Notes: a model not told the origin generated them from the letters alone. A stretch of DNA of 64,000 bases from Mycobacterium sp. 852014-52450_SCH5900713 (GCF_001667075.1 NZ_LZIL01000078.1:62001-126000), one strand, 5' to 3'. Counted from the stretch's first letter, positions 24,375 through 33,967 are shown. Numbers and translations are program-made.

Positions 24375-26996
24375 CTAAGCGCTGAGATCGATGCGGTGCG
24401 CGCCCTTGACGCCGTCGTACCGGTCCGGACTGCAGGTGAGCACGATTACCTGACCGTGCGTGCCGACCGTGTCGAACACCTCCCCCATCTTCGCCAGCCG
24501 GTCGGGATCGGTGAACCCCAGCGCGTCGTCGACCACCACCGGAACGGCGTCCTCCTTGGCGACCAGGGCGGCGCCGGCCAGCCGCGCCAGGATGCCGAGC
24601 TGCTCCTTGGCTCCGCCGGAGAGGGATTCGTAGGGCACCGTGACGCCGTCGAGGGTGCGGCTGCGGATGCACAGGTCGCTGTCGATGTCGACCTCGAACG
24701 TGGGCCCGAACACCGGCCGGCCGAGCCTTTCCAGTTCCGCGCGGTAGGGCTCGACGTAGCGCTGCCGGGTGGTGTCACGGTGGCGCGTCATCACCGAGCG
24801 CAACAGCCGCGCCGCACGGGCCCGGCTGCCGACCCGGATGTGCTCGCTGGCGGCATGCTCACGTTCGGTCTCCGCGGCATCGAGCTTCCCCTGGCGTCCC
24901 TCGCTGCCGAACACCGAGAGTTCGATGGTGATCTCGCGCAATGCGCGCGCGGCCTCTTCGTAGCGTTCGCGAAGTTCCTCAGCTTCCTTGGTAGCAGAGG
25001 TCAATTCGCTGTGCACCGCGTCCGGATTCGCCGCTGCAAGGCCGTCGGCGAACTCGGCGTGGCGACGTTCGGCGGCCCGCGCCGCTTGCAGCGCCGCGTC
25101 CGCCGAGGCCGCGAGCTCGTCATCGCCGGCCGATGCCCGCTCCCGGGCCAGCCGGTCGGTGGCGGCGTCGAGCTCGCCGCGTTGCGTCTGCAACGTGTTG
25201 TGGAGAACCGTTGCGCGGGTTGCCAACTCGGTGAGCCGGGCGGATTCGGCGGTGGCGGTCCGACGGCGGTCGTCGCACTCCGCCAGCGCGGCCAGGTGAG
25301 CCTTCTCGAGGGCATCGAGTTCGTCGCGGGCCGCGCCGACGTCCGCCGGGGGGAAGCCGGCCTCGGCCGGTTGCGCGGCACGCAGCTCCGCGAGTCGCGC
25401 GCGCAGTTGGTCGATCTCCTGGTCGCCGCACAGGCCGGCCAGGGTTGCGCTCAGCTGGTCGCGGTTGCCCTGCAGTTCTCGGCGACGCTGATCGGCGGAT
25501 CGAGCGGCGGCGAGGTCGACCACCCGGGCAGCGGATAACGCGGCGGCCAATTCTTCTTGTGCGGCAGTGTGTTTCGCTTGAACATCGAGCGCCGTCGCGC
25601 CCGGACTGACCCGCGCGGTCAGTATGCCGGGAACCTGGACCGAGGTGGGTCCGGTGGCCGTGATGGACCAGGTTTGGCCCGCGGACAGCGACACACGTTG
25701 CTCGCCGATGGAGAGTTCGATGTCCGCGGCGGCGGTGAACTCGACCGCGGCGGACGTCGACGCCAACTGGTCGCCGATGCGATCGGCAGCGGCGGCGGCG
25801 TTCTCGATTCGCCGCAGCAGCTGCTCGGTGATGGCGATCTCGCTGAGTGCCGCGCACACTTGATCGCGGTCCCGCCGGATTGCCTCGACCTTGTCCACTC
25901 GGGCGCTCAACCGGTCGGCTTCTTCGCGGTCGGTTTGCTCAGCGACGGCACGCCGGGCGGATTCGACGCCGAGTTGCAAGGCAGCGAGGGCCGCGGCGGC
26001 CTCTTGGGTCGCGGCGTCGGCGGCGTCGGCCCCGGCGCGCGCCGCGTCGCGCGCGTCGGCGGCGGCCTGCGCTTCGGCCTCGGCGGTAGCGACAACGGCT
26101 GTGCGGGTGCTGATTTCGGCGAGCAGTTGCAGGCGTGAGTGGTGGGCGGTTGTCGCGGCGGCGCTCGTCGCCGCTGCCGCGGCGGCGATCAACTCGGCCT
26201 CCCGCGCCTGGCCGGTGAGTTCGTCGATCTTCTCCGCGGCCTCCTGCGCGGCGGCGAGCCGGGGGCGGGCAGCGATGCGCTGCTGGGACAACTCCGCGAC
26301 CCGTTCGGTCAGGGCGGCATGCCGGCACACCCGCTCGTCGACCTCGGCGACCGCCGCCGCGTACTCGGCGACCGCGGCTTCTGCGTCGGCCAGTCGCGCG
26401 ATCGCCGCAGCCCATTCGCCCGTCGGACGCCCGGTTGCGGTGAAATAGCGTCCATATTCCGCGTCGATTCGCTCGATGAGCAACGGTTCGGTGCCCGACA
26501 GCGCCCCGGTGTCGCCGGCCGCCACATCGAGCGCGCGTGAGAGTGCATCGCAGCCCGAGAGATCCACCGCGGCGGTTGATGCGGACTGCAGCACCCGCTG
26601 GGCATGCCACAGGTCGCTGTCCACCGTCTCGGCCAGCATCGCGCGGACACGTTCGTGCGCCTCGTCGCCGGTGAGCTGCTCGCGGTGCGGGGCCTGAATC
26701 GTCAGCTCGGTTTCACATTTCTTATGGAACCGCTTCCGATAGATGAATCGATAAGGGCCGCAGCTCAATTCGGCGCTCACCTCGGAGCCGACATCACTGT
26801 TGGTGGGCTTGACCTGCTTGACTTCCTTCTTCGTCGAGCGGTCCCTGGACTCCAGCAGTAGGTCCAGGGCTTCGACCATCGACGACTTGCCGATCTCGTT
26901 GGCGCCGAACACCACGACGACGCCATGATCGGGAAACTCGATCTCCCGGTGCGTGATGCCGCGGTAGTTCGTCAGGATCAGGCGGTGCAACTTCAT
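24375..26996 (-). CDS. SbcC/RecN-like coiled-coil ATPase (Rv1278-like)
   Basis: An 873-residue SMC/Rad50-superfamily ATPase. Walker A is FGANEIGKSS (30-39), following the Rad50-like start HRLILTNYRGI. The C-terminal half-site has the signature LSGGAKEQL (about 787-795) and Walker B VVVDDALGFTD near 817. Between about 200 and 740 lies a long Ala/Glu/Arg-rich coiled coil interrupted by globular segments. There is no CXXC zinc hook in the coiled coil, so dimerisation must differ from SbcC/Rad50. The ATG overlaps the SbcD-like gene by four bases (ATGA), implying a complex of the two, as for SbcCD. The presumed role is DNA end processing or repair. It matches Rv1278 in position and length as I recall. 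Confidence 0.9.
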   Translation of the reverse strand: MKLHRLILTNYRGITHREIEFPDHGVVVVFGANEIGKSSMVEALDLLLESRDRSTKKEVKQVKPTNSDVGSEVSAELSCGPYRFIYRKRFHKKCETELTIQAPHREQLTGDEAHERVRAMLAETVDSDLWHAQRVLQSASTAAVDLSGCDALSRALDVAAGDTGALSGTEPLLIERIDAEYGRYFTATGRPTGEWAAAIARLADAEAAVAEYAAAVAEVDERVCRHAALTERVAELSQQRIAARPRLAAAQEAAEKIDELTGQAREAELIAAAAAATSAAATTAHHSRLQLLAEISTRTAVVATAEAEAQAAADARDAARAGADAADAATQEAAAALAALQLGVESARRAVAEQTDREEADRLSARVDKVEAIRRDRDQVCAALSEIAITEQLLRRIENAAAAADRIGDQLASTSAAVEFTAAADIELSIGEQRVSLSAGQTWSITATGPTSVQVPGILTARVSPGATALDVQAKHTAAQEELAAALSAARVVDLAAARSADQRRRELQGNRDQLSATLAGLCGDQEIDQLRARLAELRAAQPAEAGFPPADVGAARDELDALEKAHLAALAECDDRRRTATAESARLTELATRATVLHNTLQTQRGELDAATDRLARERASAGDDELAASADAALQAARAAERRHAEFADGLAAANPDAVHSELTSATKEAEELRERYEEAARALREITIELSVFGSEGRQGKLDAAETEREHAASEHIRVGSRARAARLLRSVMTRHRDTTRQRYVEPYRAELERLGRPVFGPTFEVDIDSDLCIRSRTLDGVTVPYESLSGGAKEQLGILARLAGAALVAKEDAVPVVVDDALGFTDPDRLAKMGEVFDTVGTHGQVIVLTCSPDRYDGVKGAHRIDLSA

Positions 26997-28144
26997 GCGG
27001 CACCCCGATCGGTGAGCCGTAGTAACAGCGCCAGCGCCGCCTGCGCGTCAACGGCGGTCTCGGAATCACCTTCGCGCGCCGTTGCCACGAGCTCGTCCAC
27101 CGCCGCGGCGGCGAATCCCCCGATACCGAGATCGCTGAATTCGCCATCGGCCGGAATGACCGCCAGGTCGGTGCGGCGTTCCCACAGGCCGAGCCAGGCG
27201 TACAGCCGCGCGTACTTGTCCAGGCACGCGTCCAGCGCGGCGCGGTCGGTGACCGTCAGCGACCCGGTGAGCGCCAACCGCACCACGGTGCGGTCCTTTT
27301 CGGTCATCAAGTCCAAGTTGACGTCCAGGTCGGCGATGTCGCGCCGAGTGTCGACCTGTCGGTGCATGGTGACGAAGCGCCAGCGGCCGACATGTCGCGA
27401 TTCCACCGTGACGGCCCGGCGCGGATCGGCTTCGTCGATCTCGACGATGAGGACGTGGCCTGGGTCCGATTCCACGTCGTCGAAGTTGGTGACTTCGGGC
27501 GCCCCGGAGTACCAGACCCGGCCGCTGTTCCCGACGTGCGTGCGGGAATGCTTGTCCCCCAGTGCCACATAGTGCACCGTGCCGGTCACCAGCGCGTCGT
27601 CGAGCGCGGCGAGCCGGATCAGGGAGGGCTTGTCGCGATCGGGGTCCAGCACGTCGACCCCGCCGTGGGCGACCAGGATCCGGGTGACCGGTTCCGGCGT
27701 CAGGGCTTCAAGGACTTCCGCGACCAGGTCGGTGGTCGGGGCCTTGGACCGCCAAGGCGCGGCGACGATCTCCAGCCCGGGCCTGACCTGGTGCACGCCT
27801 GCCCGGTCGAGCACCACCACGCTGTCGGGGCGTTCGGCGGTGAACAGCGCGCTGGTGTACACCGAGGACGCGTCCAGCGGATCGTGGTTGCCCGGCAGCA
27901 GGTAGACGGGAATCCCGATGGCGCGCATGGCTTCCAGGGACTGCCCGACAACCTGCGGGGGAAGCTGGTTGTGTTCGAAGACATCACCGGACACCACGAC
28001 GAACTCGGCACCCACCTCCGCCGCCAGCGCCCCCAACCCGGCCACCGCATCCCGCCGGGCCGCGGAGTATCGCGGCTGGGCGTCGCCGGCGAGGAAATGC
28101 CGGGTCATCCCGAGCTGCCAGTCGGCGGTGTGCAGGAATCGCAT
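26993..28144 (-). CDS. SbcD/Mre11-like phosphoesterase (Rv1277-like)
   Basis: A 383-residue calcineurin-like metallophosphoesterase. Metal-binding motifs in order are HTADWQLG (5-12), SGDVFEHN, LPGNHDPLDASS, LVAHGGVDV and ALGDKHSR. In SbcD/Mre11 the first motif is usually D-x-H; here the His position is Gln10, as also in the Rv1277 subgroup as I remember it. The C-terminal 130 residues are a helical capping region. A strong ribosome-binding site, AAAGGAGG, precedes the ATG at 28144. It is the first gene of a two-gene operon with the SbcC-like ATPase and is probably the nuclease of a DNA-repair complex. It is divergent from the SixA-type phosphatase gene with 245 bp between. Confidence 0.92.
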   Translation of the reverse strand: MRFLHTADWQLGMTRHFLAGDAQPRYSAARRDAVAGLGALAAEVGAEFVVVSGDVFEHNQLPPQVVGQSLEAMRAIGIPVYLLPGNHDPLDASSVYTSALFTAERPDSVVVLDRAGVHQVRPGLEIVAAPWRSKAPTTDLVAEVLEALTPEPVTRILVAHGGVDVLDPDRDKPSLIRLAALDDALVTGTVHYVALGDKHSRTHVGNSGRVWYSGAPEVTNFDDVESDPGHVLIVEIDEADPRRAVTVESRHVGRWRFVTMHRQVDTRRDIADLDVNLDLMTEKDRTVVRLALTGSLTVTDRAALDACLDKYARLYAWLGLWERRTDLAVIPADGEFSDLGIGGFAAAAVDELVATAREGDSETAVDAQAALALLLRLTDRGAA

Positions 28145-28389
28145 GGCGGTGGCCTCCTTTCGAACTGCGTGGTTACCAGGGCATTGCGAGCTTAAGTCCG
28201 CACACCGACAAGACGCGGGACCTCGCCCGGCAGGTCTCCGAGCGGGTACGCCGCCGCGCGCTCGTCGAGAGGTTGATCAATCAGTGGTGCTCGGCGGCCT
28301 GGGCCGACCCCGCACCAACACGTTCCGCCACCCCAAAAAAGGCTCCTGCGTGACGACGACGATGACCACGACGCGGCATAGGGGTTAGC

Positions 28390-28899
28390 GTGGCTTCCGT
28401 GAAAGACCAGCGCACGTTGCTGTTGATGCGCCACGCGAAATCCGACTACCCGGCGGGGGTCACCGACCACGACCGGCCGCTGGCATCCCGCGGCATCAAG
28501 CAGGCCGGACTCGCCGGTGATTGGCTGCGCGCCAACGCGCCGGCCATCGACGCCGTCCTGTGCTCCACCGCGAAGCGCGCCCGGGAGACGTTGGCCAACA
28601 CGCGCATCGATGCCCCGGTGCGGTATAGCGAGCGGCTCTACGGCGCAACACCCGGCACCATGATCGAGGAGATCAACACCGTCGCCGACGACGTCAAGAC
28701 GCTGCTGGTCGTCGGACATGAGCCGACGATGTCCGCCCTGGCCCTCGGCCTGGCCGGCAGTGGTACCGATACCGCTGCGGCCGAGGGAATTTCGGCCAAG
28801 TTCCCGACGTCGGCGATCGCGGTGCTGGCCGTGCCGTCCGGATGGGGAGACCTCGAACTCGGTCGCGCGCAGTTGATCGGGTTCGAGGTGCCGCGCTGA
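28390..28899 (+). CDS. SixA-type histidine phosphatase (Rv1276c-like)
   Basis: A 169-residue member of the histidine phosphatase (phosphoglycerate-mutase-like) superfamily. The catalytic RHG-type motif is LLLMRHAKSD, with the phospho-accepting His. STAKRARETLANT supplies the phosphate-pocket Arg, and VVGHEPTMSALA supplies the second catalytic His. The size and motif form fit SixA, which in E. coli dephosphorylates phosphohistidine proteins, but substrates in mycobacteria are unknown. It starts with GTG at 28390; a second in-frame GTG at 28399 is possible. Its stop lies one base from the convergent lprC stop. Confidence 0.9.
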   Translation: MASVKDQRTLLLMRHAKSDYPAGVTDHDRPLASRGIKQAGLAGDWLRANAPAIDAVLCSTAKRARETLANTRIDAPVRYSERLYGATPGTMIEEINTVADDVKTLLVVGHEPTMSALALGLAGSGTDTAAAEGISAKFPTSAIAVLAVPSGWGDLELGRAQLIGFEVPR

Positions 28900-28900
28900 G

Positions 28901-29443
28901 CTACGAGTTCGTGGCCAGCGTGAGTTCCATCAGCTTGAGGGCCTGACCGCAGGCGTCGATGCCGGGTGCCTGGGGGTTGACCCACCAGCCGACCACTCCG
29001 GCCGCGTCGCTGGCCACTCCGCATGCACCGTTCGGGTCATCCGGGCGCATCACGATCGAATCGATTCCCGCGATGTTGCGCGTCTCGACCTTGTACTTCA
29101 GGAAGTCGGCGACCTTGCGTTCGTTGCTCAGGCTGCCCTGCTCGAACCAGAACCGGGTGATGTCGATGAGCCCGGCCGGGTTGGCCGCCTGCCACCTACA
29201 GATGGCGCCGACGAACGTGCTCTGGATGTCGAGCGGGTCGGCACCCACGGTCTTGGCCAGGATGTCGCTGGTGAGCACCTCACACTCCTTGAGCAGGTTC
29301 GGATACTGCTGCTGGGAGTTGTTGTTGCGCGTGGGGCCACCCGCCTTCACGGCGTTGCCCGCGACGGACCTCGAACATCCGGTCAACACCAGTAACGCCG
29401 CGATCAAGACGGCTACCACGGGGCGGACGTTTCTTCTGGTCAT
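28901..29443 (-). CDS. lprC: DUF3558-type lipoprotein
   Basis: A 180-residue lipoprotein. A signal peptide ends in VLTGC with lipidated Cys23. The mature domain has conserved cysteines in LLKECEVL, GAICRW, GACGVA and DACGQA, as in the DUF3558 family of mycobacterial cell-envelope lipoproteins. The frame extends upstream, but the ATG at 29443 overlaps the lprB stop (ATGA) and gives the length I recall for LprC (Rv1275). It is the second gene of the lprB-lprC operon. Function is unknown. It may be surface-exposed, like other LprG/LprA-type lipoproteins, though it is not of that family. Confidence 0.92.
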   Translation of the reverse strand: MTRRNVRPVVAVLIAALLVLTGCSRSVAGNAVKAGGPTRNNNSQQQYPNLLKECEVLTSDILAKTVGADPLDIQSTFVGAICRWQAANPAGLIDITRFWFEQGSLSNERKVADFLKYKVETRNIAGIDSIVMRPDDPNGACGVASDAAGVVGWWVNPQAPGIDACGQALKLMELTLATNS

Positions 29444-29997
29444 TTGGAGTTCGCAATCGACTGACGCGCCAATTCTTTGGCTATGTCGCATGGCGGCGGA
29501 AACGGCTTTTGGCTGAAGCTGATCGACCACTCGATGAAGTCGTCCTGAAATTGGATGCCCACCTCGCATAGCGAGTCACCGAGGTTCGGTTCGTTTCCTA
29601 TCGCGATGAAGCCGCCGTGTCCGTTGATGTTGATGTCATCGACGCTGGCGCGCGAGAGTTCCTCGGTCTTGCGCTCGCGTCCGATCGGGCTGCCGCGATA
29701 CCAGGAGAAGGAGAAGTGCGGACCGAGGATGCCGCCGCCCGCCAGCCATTGGCAGCCGACGGAGTTCCGGGCCGTGTTGATCAGCCCGGTTACCTTGGTC
29801 AGCTCGGCCACCGTCTGATCGCTGATGCCGCCGCACTGGGGGAACATCGGCCCGTGGTGTCCCTCCGAATTCCCCGGCGCTGTCGACGACGTCGCCCCCG
29901 GTTTGTTGCCGCCCGAATCGGAGCAGGCCGCAACCGCGGGAACCAAGATCGCCAAGGCTAATGCCGCACCGGCCAGCGCCCTCGAGTTACGCCGCAC
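29440..29997 (-). CDS. lprB: DUF3558-type lipoprotein
   Basis: A 185-residue lipoprotein. The signal peptide LALAILVPAVAAC carries the lipobox with Cys25. The mature region begins SDSGGNKPGATSS, a typical disordered tether, and contains Cys in PQCGG, VGCQW, LCEVG and PPCDI, the DUF3558 pattern. The frame is open to 30036, but the GTG at 29997 gives the short basic N-terminus expected for a signal peptide and the length recalled for LprB (Rv1274). It overlaps lprC by four bases. It is divergent from the ABC transporter operon with about 170 bp between. Function is unknown. Confidence 0.92.
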   Translation of the reverse strand: MRRNSRALAGAALALAILVPAVAACSDSGGNKPGATSSTAPGNSEGHHGPMFPQCGGISDQTVAELTKVTGLINTARNSVGCQWLAGGGILGPHFSFSWYRGSPIGRERKTEELSRASVDDININGHGGFIAIGNEPNLGDSLCEVGIQFQDDFIEWSISFSQKPFPPPCDIAKELARQSIANSK

Positions 29998-30169
29998 CGC
30001 TACCCTGCTTCTGCTCAGCCTGCTGCCGGTCCACACGATGCACTGTAGCGGCAGCTCAGCGGGTCAACCACCGACGCGCCTGAGCAGGCGTTTCAGTCGC
30101 CCCCACGCGGGTTGGGCCATCCGGCGGCTGCTGCCCACCGCGGGACGCGCCGTATGCGACCCTTACGAA

Positions 30170-31927
30170 ATGCTCCTGGCACTGCTGCGCCAGTACATCC
30201 AGCCGTACCGGCGGCTGGTCGCAGTGCTGATGGCGCTCCAGCTGACCAGCACGCTGGCCTCGCTGTACCTGCCGACGGTCAACGCCGCAATCATCGACGA
30301 GGGCGTCGCCAAGGGCGACACGGCCACCATCGTCCGGCTCGGCATGGTGATGCTTTCGGTCACCGGGTTGCAGGCGTTGTGCGCGGTCGCGGCGGTGTAC
30401 TTCGGCTCGCGAACCGGGATGGGCTTCGGCCGCGACCTGCGTGCCGCGATGTTCAACCACATCACCACCTTCTCCGAGCATGAGACCGCCCGCTTCGGCG
30501 CACCCACGCTGTTGACGCGCAGCACCAACGACGTCCGCCAGATTCAGTACTTGGTTCAGATATCGAGCACCGTGCTGGTCACCGCGCCCATCATGTGCAT
30601 CGGCGGAATCTTCATGGCCATCCACCAAGAGGCGGCGCTGACCTGGCTGCTGCTGGTGAGCGTTCCCATCATGGCCGTGGCCAACTACTGGGTGATGTCG
30701 CACATGCTGCCCCTGTTCCGCCGGATGCAAGGCCTGATCGACGGCATCAATCGGGTAATGCGCGACCAGCTTTCCGGCGTCCGGGTCGTGCGGGCGTTCG
30801 CCCGCGAGGCCTACGAGCGCGACCGATTCGCCCGCGCCAATGCCGCCCTGTCGAACACCGCGCTGACCGCCGGCAATTGGCAGGCGGTGATGCTGCCGGT
30901 GACCACGCTGACCGTCAACGTTTCCAGCGTCGCGCTGATCTGGTTCGGTGGGCTGCGCATCGATCGTGGCCAAATGCAGGTCGGCTCGCTGACCGCCTTT
31001 CTGGCCTACTTCACCCAGATCCTCATGGCGGTGTTGATGGCGACCATGACGCTGGTGGTGCTGCCGCGAGCGTCCGTGTGCGCCGAACGGATCACCGAGG
31101 TGCTCGCCACCCAGGCCGCGGTCACCGACCCGCCGCGGCCGGTGTTTCCGGGCGGCGGGATCACCGGGGTGGTGCGCGTGGCGGGTGCGACGTTCACCTA
31201 TCCGGGCGCCGACAGCCCGGTGCTGCAGGACATTTCGTTGACGGCACGGCCCGGCACCACCACGGCCATCGTCGGTAGCACCGGTTCGGGAAAGTCGACG
31301 CTGGTGTCGCTGATCTGCCGGCTCTACGACGTGACCGGCGGCGCCGTCCTCGTCGACGATGTCGATGTCCGCGATTACCACACAGAGCGGCTCTGGTCCG
31401 CGATCGGGCTGGTTCCCCAGCGCGGCTATCTGTTCTCCGGGACCGTGGCCGATAACCTGCGCTACGGCAAGGCGGACGCGACTGACGACGAGATGTGGGA
31501 CGCGTTGCGGGTGGCCGACGCCGAAGGATTCGTCCGCGCACACGATGACGGGCTGCGAATGCGGGTGGCCCAGGGCGGAATCAACTTCTCCGGCGGCCAG
31601 CGGCAGCGACTGGCGATCGCGCGGGCGGTCATCCGCCGCCCGACCATCTACCTCTTCGACGACTCGTTCGGGGCTCTCGACGTGCACACCGACGCGCGGG
31701 TACGGGCATCGCTCCAGCAGATAGCGGGCGAGGCCACCGTCATCGTTGTCACCCAACGGGTTTCGACCGCCGCCCAGGCCGACCAGGTTATCGTCATCGA
31801 CGGCGGGAAGCTGGTGGGCACCGGCACGCACGAAACGCTGCTGACCGACTGCGCCACCTACGCGGAGTTCGCCGACTCGCAGTCGGTGAGCGCCTTGCGA
31901 TCGGGTCGGGTCGGGGGCGCGCCATGA
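30170..31927 (+). CDS. ABC exporter half-transporter, degenerate-site subunit (Rv1273c-like)
   Basis: A 585-residue half-transporter with six membrane spans (about 1-315) and one nucleotide-binding domain. Walker A is GSTGSGKST, the Q-loop is PQRGYLFSG, the signature is FSGGQRQR, and Walker B is YLFDDSFGALD, where the catalytic Glu is replaced by Asp. The following ATG overlaps the stop (ATGA), so the two half-transporters are translationally coupled and probably form a heterodimer. The start at ATG 30170 (MLLALLRQYIQPYRR) gives a normal cytoplasmic elbow helix; upstream sequence overlaps lprB antisense. It is divergent from lprB. The substrate is not predictable; lipids are the usual cargo of this fold. 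Confidence 0.93.
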   Translation: MLLALLRQYIQPYRRLVAVLMALQLTSTLASLYLPTVNAAIIDEGVAKGDTATIVRLGMVMLSVTGLQALCAVAAVYFGSRTGMGFGRDLRAAMFNHITTFSEHETARFGAPTLLTRSTNDVRQIQYLVQISSTVLVTAPIMCIGGIFMAIHQEAALTWLLLVSVPIMAVANYWVMSHMLPLFRRMQGLIDGINRVMRDQLSGVRVVRAFAREAYERDRFARANAALSNTALTAGNWQAVMLPVTTLTVNVSSVALIWFGGLRIDRGQMQVGSLTAFLAYFTQILMAVLMATMTLVVLPRASVCAERITEVLATQAAVTDPPRPVFPGGGITGVVRVAGATFTYPGADSPVLQDISLTARPGTTTAIVGSTGSGKSTLVSLICRLYDVTGGAVLVDDVDVRDYHTERLWSAIGLVPQRGYLFSGTVADNLRYGKADATDDEMWDALRVADAEGFVRAHDDGLRMRVAQGGINFSGGQRQRLAIARAVIRRPTIYLFDDSFGALDVHTDARVRASLQQIAGEATVIVVTQRVSTAAQADQVIVIDGGKLVGTGTHETLLTDCATYAEFADSQSVSALRSGRVGGAP

Positions 31928-33822
31928 CCGCGGCGGCCACCCGAGGTTTGACCCCGGCCCCGGCCGGGCGGTCGCGCGACTTCTGGGGTTCGGCTGCCCG
32001 ACTGGTGAAACGACTTGCGCCGCAACGCCGGCTGAGCATTGCGGTGATCATCCTGGGTATCACGGGGACGGCGATCGGAGTTGTCGTCCCGCGAATCCTC
32101 GGGCACGCCACGGATCTGCTGTTCAACGGGGTGCTCGGTCGACAGCTCCCCGCGGGCATCACCAAGGCCCAGGCCGTCGCCGCGGCCCGGGCCCGGGGCG
32201 AGGGCACCTTCGCCGACCTGCTGTCGGGGATGAATGTGGTGCCGGGCAAGGGCGTGGACTTCGGCGCGGTGGCCCGGACCTTGGCCGTGGCGCTGGGCTT
32301 GTATCTGATTTCGGCCCTGTTGATTTGGGCGCAAGCGCGGCTGCTCAACGTCACCGTGCAACGCGCCATGGTCGCGCTGCGTTCCGATGTCGAGGACAAG
32401 ATCCACCGGCTGCCGTTGTCGTACTTCGATGGCCGCCAACGTGGCGAGCTGCTGAGCCGGGTCACCAACGATATCGACAATGTGCAGTCGTCGCTGTCGA
32501 TGACCATCAGCCAGCTGGTGACGTCGATCCTGACCGTGGTGGCGGTACTGGCGATGATGGTGTCCATCTCGCCGCTGTTGACCCTGATCGCGGTGGCGAC
32601 GGTGCCGCTGTCGTTGGTGGCGACGCGCGCGATCGCGCGGCGCGCGCAGCGGCTGTTCGTCGCGCAGTGGACGAGCATCGGTCGCCTCAACGCCCACATC
32701 GAGGAGACCTACAGTGGCTTCACGGTGGTCAAGACGTTCGGCCACCAGGCCGCGGCTCGCAAGCAATTCCGCGATTGCAACGACGACGTTTATCACGCCA
32801 GTTTCGGCGCCCAAATGTTCTCCGGCCTGGTGGCACCGGCGACCGCATTCATCGGCAACCTCGGCTACGTGGCGGTCGCCGTGGTGGGCGGCCTGCAGGT
32901 GGCCACCGGCCACATCACTCTCGGAGGTATCCAGGCCTTCATCCAATATGTCCGGCAGTTCAACGCCCCGCTTAGCCAGGTGGCCGGGATGTACAACACC
33001 CTGCAGTCCGGGGTGGCCAGCGCTGAGCGGGTGTTCGATCTGCTCGACGAGCCCGAGGAATCGCCGGACCCCGAGCCCGCTCTGCCGGGGCTCGACGGAC
33101 GCCCGGCCGGGCGGGTGGAGTTCCAGCACGTGAGCTTCGGTTACCACCCGAACGCCCCGGTGATCCACGACCTGTCGATGGTGGCCGAGCCGGGTAGCAC
33201 CGTGGCGATCGTCGGGCCCACCGGAGCCGGCAAGACCACTCTGGTGAACCTGCTCATGCGGTTCTACGACGTCGATTCCGGCCGGATCCTGGTCGACGGG
33301 ATCGACATCACCACGGTGAACAGGCAGGCGCTCCGGTCGCGAATCGGCATGGTCTTGCAGGACACCTGGCTCTTCGACGGGACGATCGCTGAGAACATCG
33401 CCTACGGGCGGCCCGAGGCCAGTGCGGACGAGGTGGTGCAGGCCGCCAAGGCGGCTTATGTCGACCGGTTTGTACACACCCTGCCAGCCGGCTACCAGAC
33501 GCGCGTCAGCGGCGGGGGCGGCAATATCAGCGCCGGCGAGAAGCAGCTCATCACCATCGCGCGCGCATTTCTGGCCAGGCCGCGGCTACTGATCCTGGAC
33601 GAGGCGACCAGCTCGGTCGACACCCGCACCGAAGCGCTCATCGCCCGGGCCATGTCTGAGCTTCGCCGGGATCGAACGAGCTTCATTATCGCGCACCGCC
33701 TTTCGACGATCCGCGACGCCGACCGCATCGTGGTGGTCGAGGCGGGCCGCATCGTCGAACAAGGCAGCCACGCCGAGCTGTTGGCCCGCCAAGGCGCCTA
33801 CTACGCCATGACGCGGGCGTAG
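31924..33822 (+). CDS. ABC exporter half-transporter, consensus-Walker subunit (Rv1272c-like)
   Basis: A 632-residue half-transporter with six spans. A roughly 60-residue extracytoplasmic/linker insertion follows the first span (DLLFNGVLGRQLPAGITKAQ). The nucleotide-binding domain has Walker A GPTGAGKTT, Walker B LLILDEATSSVD with the catalytic Glu, and a weakened signature NISAGEKQL in place of LSGGQ. Together with its partner this gives one consensus ATP site (Walker motifs here, signature from Rv1273c-like) and one degenerate site. Heterodimeric exporters such as TM287/288 show the same asymmetry. It is coupled to the preceding gene by ATGA overlap. The H37Rv genes between this one and embR (Rv1271c to Rv1268c, including lprA) are missing here. 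Confidence 0.93.
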   Translation: MTAAATRGLTPAPAGRSRDFWGSAARLVKRLAPQRRLSIAVIILGITGTAIGVVVPRILGHATDLLFNGVLGRQLPAGITKAQAVAAARARGEGTFADLLSGMNVVPGKGVDFGAVARTLAVALGLYLISALLIWAQARLLNVTVQRAMVALRSDVEDKIHRLPLSYFDGRQRGELLSRVTNDIDNVQSSLSMTISQLVTSILTVVAVLAMMVSISPLLTLIAVATVPLSLVATRAIARRAQRLFVAQWTSIGRLNAHIEETYSGFTVVKTFGHQAAARKQFRDCNDDVYHASFGAQMFSGLVAPATAFIGNLGYVAVAVVGGLQVATGHITLGGIQAFIQYVRQFNAPLSQVAGMYNTLQSGVASAERVFDLLDEPEESPDPEPALPGLDGRPAGRVEFQHVSFGYHPNAPVIHDLSMVAEPGSTVAIVGPTGAGKTTLVNLLMRFYDVDSGRILVDGIDITTVNRQALRSRIGMVLQDTWLFDGTIAENIAYGRPEASADEVVQAAKAAYVDRFVHTLPAGYQTRVSGGGGNISAGEKQLITIARAFLARPRLLILDEATSSVDTRTEALIARAMSELRRDRTSFIIAHRLSTIRDADRIVVVEAGRIVEQGSHAELLARQGAYYAMTRA

Positions 33823-33967
33823 CGCAACATCCCGCCGCGTGGCCTGGCCGCAATCGCGTCGCGGGGAACGCATTTCACTCCCGGTGCCAAAAGTTAGTGT
33901 CACTGCGTCGGCTCCGTGGGGGTTGCAGCAGAATGGCAACGGTAGTGACCGGAAGGACCGATAGGCG

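Noticed and set aside
23247..25538. 763-codon plus-strand open frame opposite the alpha/beta hydrolase and SbcC-like genes
   Set aside because: It crosses two genes with clear motifs on the other strand and has no domain of its own, so it is a shadow frame.
28183..28353. An open frame of about 56 codons in the SbcD-like/SixA divergent region encoding a basic, helix-like peptide (HTDKTRDLARQVSERVRRR)
   Set aside because: It has no ATG, GTG or TTG start in frame and no ribosome-binding site. It may be a gene remnant, but I cannot show it.
30056..31831. 591-codon minus-strand frame opposite the Rv1273c-like ABC gene, rich in His, Asp, Gln and Arg
   Set aside because: An antisense shadow of a transporter with intact Walker and signature motifs.
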